Below, in pieces: positions 29,993 through 33,093 of a DNA stretch of 33,093 nt (position 1 is its first letter; every line of letters starts with the position of its first letter). A program made the translations under genes and the position numbers. The notes below the pieces were generated by a model that ran no database searches, was not told the origin of the DNA, and saw nothing but the letters and a program-made list of their open reading frames with translations. Source of the stretch: Nitrososphaerota archaeon (lineage in GTDB: Archaea > Thermoproteota > Nitrososphaeria > Nitrososphaerales > Nitrosopumilaceae); NCBI GenBank assembly GCA_005877305.1, contig VBPW01000014.1:1-33093 (forward strand). Reading direction: 5' to 3'.

Positions 29993-30110
29993 TTTTGCAA
30001 ATCCGCAACAAAGAAAATTCTATCTGATTATGAGGGCATTTAAAATTGGCAATATTCTCGGCACAATTGCTCTAGTACTGTATGCAGGAAAACATTTCTT
30101 AGGAGTATAA
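29982..30110 (+). CDS. Small single-TM protein inside the ATPase operon (42 aa from TTG, or 26 aa from internal ATG)
   Basis: Frame TTG 29982 to TAA 30110: LPANFANPQQRKFYLIMRAFKIGNILGTIALVLYAGKHFLGV*, overlapping the 3' end of D and ending just before H. Not in the ORF track. Confidence 0.6.
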   Translation: MPANFANPQQRKFYLIMRAFKIGNILGTIALVLYAGKHFLGV

Positions 30111-30111
30111 C

Positions 30112-30438
30112 ATGTCAACACAAGAAAAATATGTTCATTCACTCAAACAAATTAAGGAAGCTGAAGAAAAGGCATGGGAGGAAGTTCAAAATTTCAAGAA
30201 AAAAGTAGCAGAAGATATAAAATCTTTTCAAATTGATGCTGACAAAGCAATCGAGTTAGCAAAAATACAAGGTGAAAAATTAGTCGAAACAAGTATTGAT
30301 CAAACCAGAAAAAAAGCTGAAATTGAAGTAGAAAAGATTATCGAAGAAGCAAAAACAAAATCAAAAACCATATCGACACAAATGGATGAAAAAACTATTA
30401 GTGGAATCCTAGATATTTTGTTAAAAGGTGTAGAATGA
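30112..30438 (+). CDS. A/V-type ATP synthase subunit H (G/AhaH-like peripheral stalk)
   Basis: ORF 108 aa, entirely coiled-coil, located between D and I. Confidence 0.75.
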   Translation: MSTQEKYVHSLKQIKEAEEKAWEEVQNFKKKVAEDIKSFQIDADKAIELAKIQGEKLVETSIDQTRKKAEIEVEKIIEEAKTKSKTISTQMDEKTISGILDILLKGVE

Positions 30439-32468
30439 TGGTACTCAAGCCTGTTCCAATGACAATGATGGCAATCCTTGGTTTAAGAAAAGACAGGCAA
30501 GTGGTAATTTCGGTTTTACATGATATGAGCATAGTACAATTGGAATCATTATCAAAAGATGTGGCTAATATGCTAAAAAATGAACGTGATAATGAACTTT
30601 ACAGGCAAGTTTCAGATCAACTCCTCAGAATTAAAGCATTCAAAACCGTTCTACCTCCAATTCCAGTTACTCACTGTCAGCGTTTTCCAACAGTTGACAA
30701 CTTGATGCAAGCAGCAAAAGCAATTGATATTGATACTAAGGTCGCTTCTCTTGAAAGAGAAAAAGAAAGCCTCCTAACTAAAATAAATGAAACTGAAAAT
30801 AATATCAAACTTGTTGAAGAGTTTTCATTTTTTCCAGAAGACTTCAATGTACTCCAGTTAGTATTAGGACACTCTTACTTTGGACGTTTAGATTCAAAAC
30901 AATTCCCATCTTTTAAGAAAGCTTTAGAACCAAACAATCTAGACGTTTTCCTTTATTCTAAAGAAGAAAAAGAAATTACACGCATTGTTCTTATTACCTT
31001 TCCTAATTTTCCTCCTCATGCCCTTGCTACTGCTGTTCAAGAGTACAATGTCAAACTTGAAGCGGTACCAAAACTCAATGGAACACCGGTTCAATTAAAA
31101 CAATCGTTAGGGGCTGTTCTCAATGAACTAACTCAAAAATTAAAAGAGATTGATAGACAACTAGGCGAGATTTCAAAAGAACACTATGCAAATATTGTCT
31201 GCATTGAGGAACAGCTTGAAATAGAAAACAGAAAACTCGAGGTCATTAACAATCTTGGAGTCACATCTGATTCTTTTGCTCTAGAAGGTTGGGTTCCAAA
31301 ATCAAAACTAGAATCAATCAAGGCTAATCTAGACAAACATGCAAAAGGAACAATTGTCTATGAATTAGAAACTGAAAAAAATCCACCAACTCTATTTGCA
31401 AACCCTAAAAGGTTCAAGTTGTTTGAGGCTTTCATTAGATTCTATTCTTTACCACAAGGCAAAGAATTTGATCCTACATTAATTTTCGGTTTTATCTTTC
31501 CCGTCTTTTATGGTATAATGGTAGGAGATGCAGGCTATGGTCTTGTTATACTTCTTGTTTGCAGATGGGTAATTAGGCGAGTAGAGGGTGGAAAACGGAA
31601 TCTCAACATCATGCCAAAACCTTTGAGAAAGTTTGCACTGACAATATTGAAACCACGACAGATGGTCAAGTTAGCAAAGGCAATGACTCCAGGTGCTATT
31701 ATTGCAATAATTTTGGGAATTTTGTTCAATCTCTACTTTGGATTTCATCTTAATGGCTATCTGTTTAATTATTTAAACACAGCATTTGGTATGCATCTTC
31801 CTGAGAGTGGCGCAATCTTTAGTCCTATTGTAGGATTGCGCAAACTATTGCTAATTAGTGGATATATTGGCCTAGGTATGGTGACATTTGGCTTAATTCT
31901 TGGCATTCTCAATAGCTTAAGAGAGGGAGAAAAGAAACACGCAATTGGAAAAGTAGGCTGGATACTGTTTGGTTGGGGTGTTGTGATGACAGGATTGGCA
32001 TTAATGCACCATGGACACATCAATCCAATTCACCATGTAGAGGGAATTGGTTACTTTGGATTGCTTTTAGGGGGAATTGGTTTAATGTTCGTTGGAGAAG
32101 GTCCAAGAGCTATTATGGAATTACCATCTATAGTTAGTCACATACTTTCTTACACAAGAATTATTGGAATTCTTTTGGCTTCAGTAATACTAGCTGATGT
32201 AATAGATTTCATTTTCATAAAGACCCTACATCATTCAATTCCATTTATTGTTCTTGGAACTATGATTCTCTTCATTGGTCACATATTCAATATTATCATT
32301 GCAGTTTTTGAGCCTGGTATTCAAGGAGCAAGATTGGTTTACGTAGAATTTTTTTCCAAATTTTATCATGGAAATGGCAGAGCATTCAAACCATTTGGAA
32401 GTACACGCAAGTTTACTTATGACCAATACGAATTGGAAATAAAAGAAAAAATAAAAGTCATAAAATAG
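30435..32468 (+). CDS. atpI: A/V-type ATP synthase subunit I (a-like)
   Basis: ORF 677 aa; FGFIFPVFYGIMVGDAGYGLVILL; SHILSYTRIIGILLASVILADV; EPGIQGARLVYVEFFSKFYHGNGRAFKPF. Confidence 0.95.
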   Translation: MMVLKPVPMTMMAILGLRKDRQVVISVLHDMSIVQLESLSKDVANMLKNERDNELYRQVSDQLLRIKAFKTVLPPIPVTHCQRFPTVDNLMQAAKAIDIDTKVASLEREKESLLTKINETENNIKLVEEFSFFPEDFNVLQLVLGHSYFGRLDSKQFPSFKKALEPNNLDVFLYSKEEKEITRIVLITFPNFPPHALATAVQEYNVKLEAVPKLNGTPVQLKQSLGAVLNELTQKLKEIDRQLGEISKEHYANIVCIEEQLEIENRKLEVINNLGVTSDSFALEGWVPKSKLESIKANLDKHAKGTIVYELETEKNPPTLFANPKRFKLFEAFIRFYSLPQGKEFDPTLIFGFIFPVFYGIMVGDAGYGLVILLVCRWVIRRVEGGKRNLNIMPKPLRKFALTILKPRQMVKLAKAMTPGAIIAIILGILFNLYFGFHLNGYLFNYLNTAFGMHLPESGAIFSPIVGLRKLLLISGYIGLGMVTFGLILGILNSLREGEKKHAIGKVGWILFGWGVVMTGLALMHHGHINPIHHVEGIGYFGLLLGGIGLMFVGEGPRAIMELPSIVSHILSYTRIIGILLASVILADVIDFIFIKTLHHSIPFIVLGTMILFIGHIFNIIIAVFEPGIQGARLVYVEFFSKFYHGNGRAFKPFGSTRKFTYDQYELEIKEKIKVIK

Positions 32469-32490
32469 CTCTGTATCTAGTTTGAATAAA

Positions 32491-32976
32491 CTAATAATAC
32501 TTTAACTCATTTACATCCAGAATTCTTGTACAATATCTGCATCTAAGAACAAGGCCCGTCTTGTCCACTACATCCATTATTGGTTCAATATCTTCTCCGC
32601 TATTTGTTATACAATCTGGATTTGAGCATCTAAAAATTCGTTCAATCTCATTTGGAAGAGTAACTCGCCTTTTTTCTACCAGCTTATAGTCTTTGATAAT
32701 GTTTACAGTAGCTTTTGGAGAAATAAGTGCAAGCTTGTTGGTATCGCCATCTTTTAGAAATCTATTCTCAACTTTGATGATGTCTTTTTTTCCAACTTTT
32801 GAACTTGGTACATTTAGTGCTAATGTTATGACGTTACCATCCTTACCATCTATCTCAAGTGCATTGAGAACTTTAAGGCCTTTTCCTGCCTCAATATGAT
32901 CAATCACAGTACCATTTTTGATTCGTCTTACTATAAGGTCAGATTCTGACATTGGAATACTTTGTATAGTACTCAT
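32491..32976 (-). CDS. pyrI: Aspartate carbamoyltransferase regulatory chain
   Basis: ORF 32491-33015; likely start MSTIQSIP at 32976; VRRIKNGTVIDHIEAGKGLKVLNAL and zinc motif CSNPDCITN...LRCRYCTRIL. Confidence 0.92.
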   Translation of the reverse strand: MSTIQSIPMSESDLIVRRIKNGTVIDHIEAGKGLKVLNALEIDGKDGNVITLALNVPSSKVGKKDIIKVENRFLKDGDTNKLALISPKATVNIIKDYKLVEKRRVTLPNEIERIFRCSNPDCITNSGEDIEPIMDVVDKTGLVLRCRYCTRILDVNELKYY

Positions 32977-32994
32977 ATATATTATTGAACGAGA

Positions 32995-33093
32995 ATGAGC
33001 AATTCTTTTTTCCAAAAAGATATTGTCTCAATCCGTGATTTTGACAAGAAAAAATTTGAAGAGATTTTTGGGGCCACTGATAAAATAATAAAG
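32995..33093 (+). CDS. pyrB: Aspartate carbamoyltransferase catalytic chain, N-terminal fragment (truncated by window end)
   Basis: ATG 32995: MSNSFFQKDIVSIRDFDKKKFEEIFGATDKIIK..., divergent from pyrI. Confidence 0.8.
   Translation, partial: MSNSFFQKDIVSIRDFDKKKFEEIFGATDKIIK

Noticed and set aside
1-33093. tRNA/rRNA genes, CRISPR arrays, transposases or integrases
   Set aside because: None recognised by eye on either strand.

Overview
AT-rich archaeal window, most likely Thaumarchaeota/Nitrososphaerota judging by gene content. It holds: archaeal CoA-biosynthesis genes (panB, phosphopantothenate synthetase, pantoate kinase); a PhoU-type regulator; small secreted or FN3-type surface proteins; an HTH gene plus a methyltransferase gene; a NUDIX hydrolase; an Lrp/AsnC regulator divergent from an FtsX-like permease/ABC ATPase/CARD-like cassette; an ABC1/UbiB kinase; Hsp20; tmk; an HD phosphohydrolase; a UMP-kinase-like gene; a rhodanese; a complete A/V-type ATP synthase operon (K-E-C-F-A-B-D-[small TM ORF]-H-I); and divergent pyrI/pyrB. 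The standout is a small non-coding element on the minus strand at about 7660-7711. It lies in the 100-nt gap between a Cys-rich ORF and a secreted-protein ORF. It reads UCCC-CUGAUGA-GUCCG(UGAAACU)CGGAC-GAA-A-CAAC(GUAUCU)GUUG-UC/GGGA, which contains all the invariant core nucleotides and three stems of a type I hammerhead self-cleaving ribozyme. Predicted cleavage would leave a 29-nt leader with a strong Shine-Dalgarno-like GGGGGUGA ahead of the secreted-protein ORF. Secondary observations are a decayed NAD(P)H-FMN reductase, an apparently truncated rhodanese, two genes lacking standard start codons, and an unlisted small membrane ORF inside the ATPase operon.
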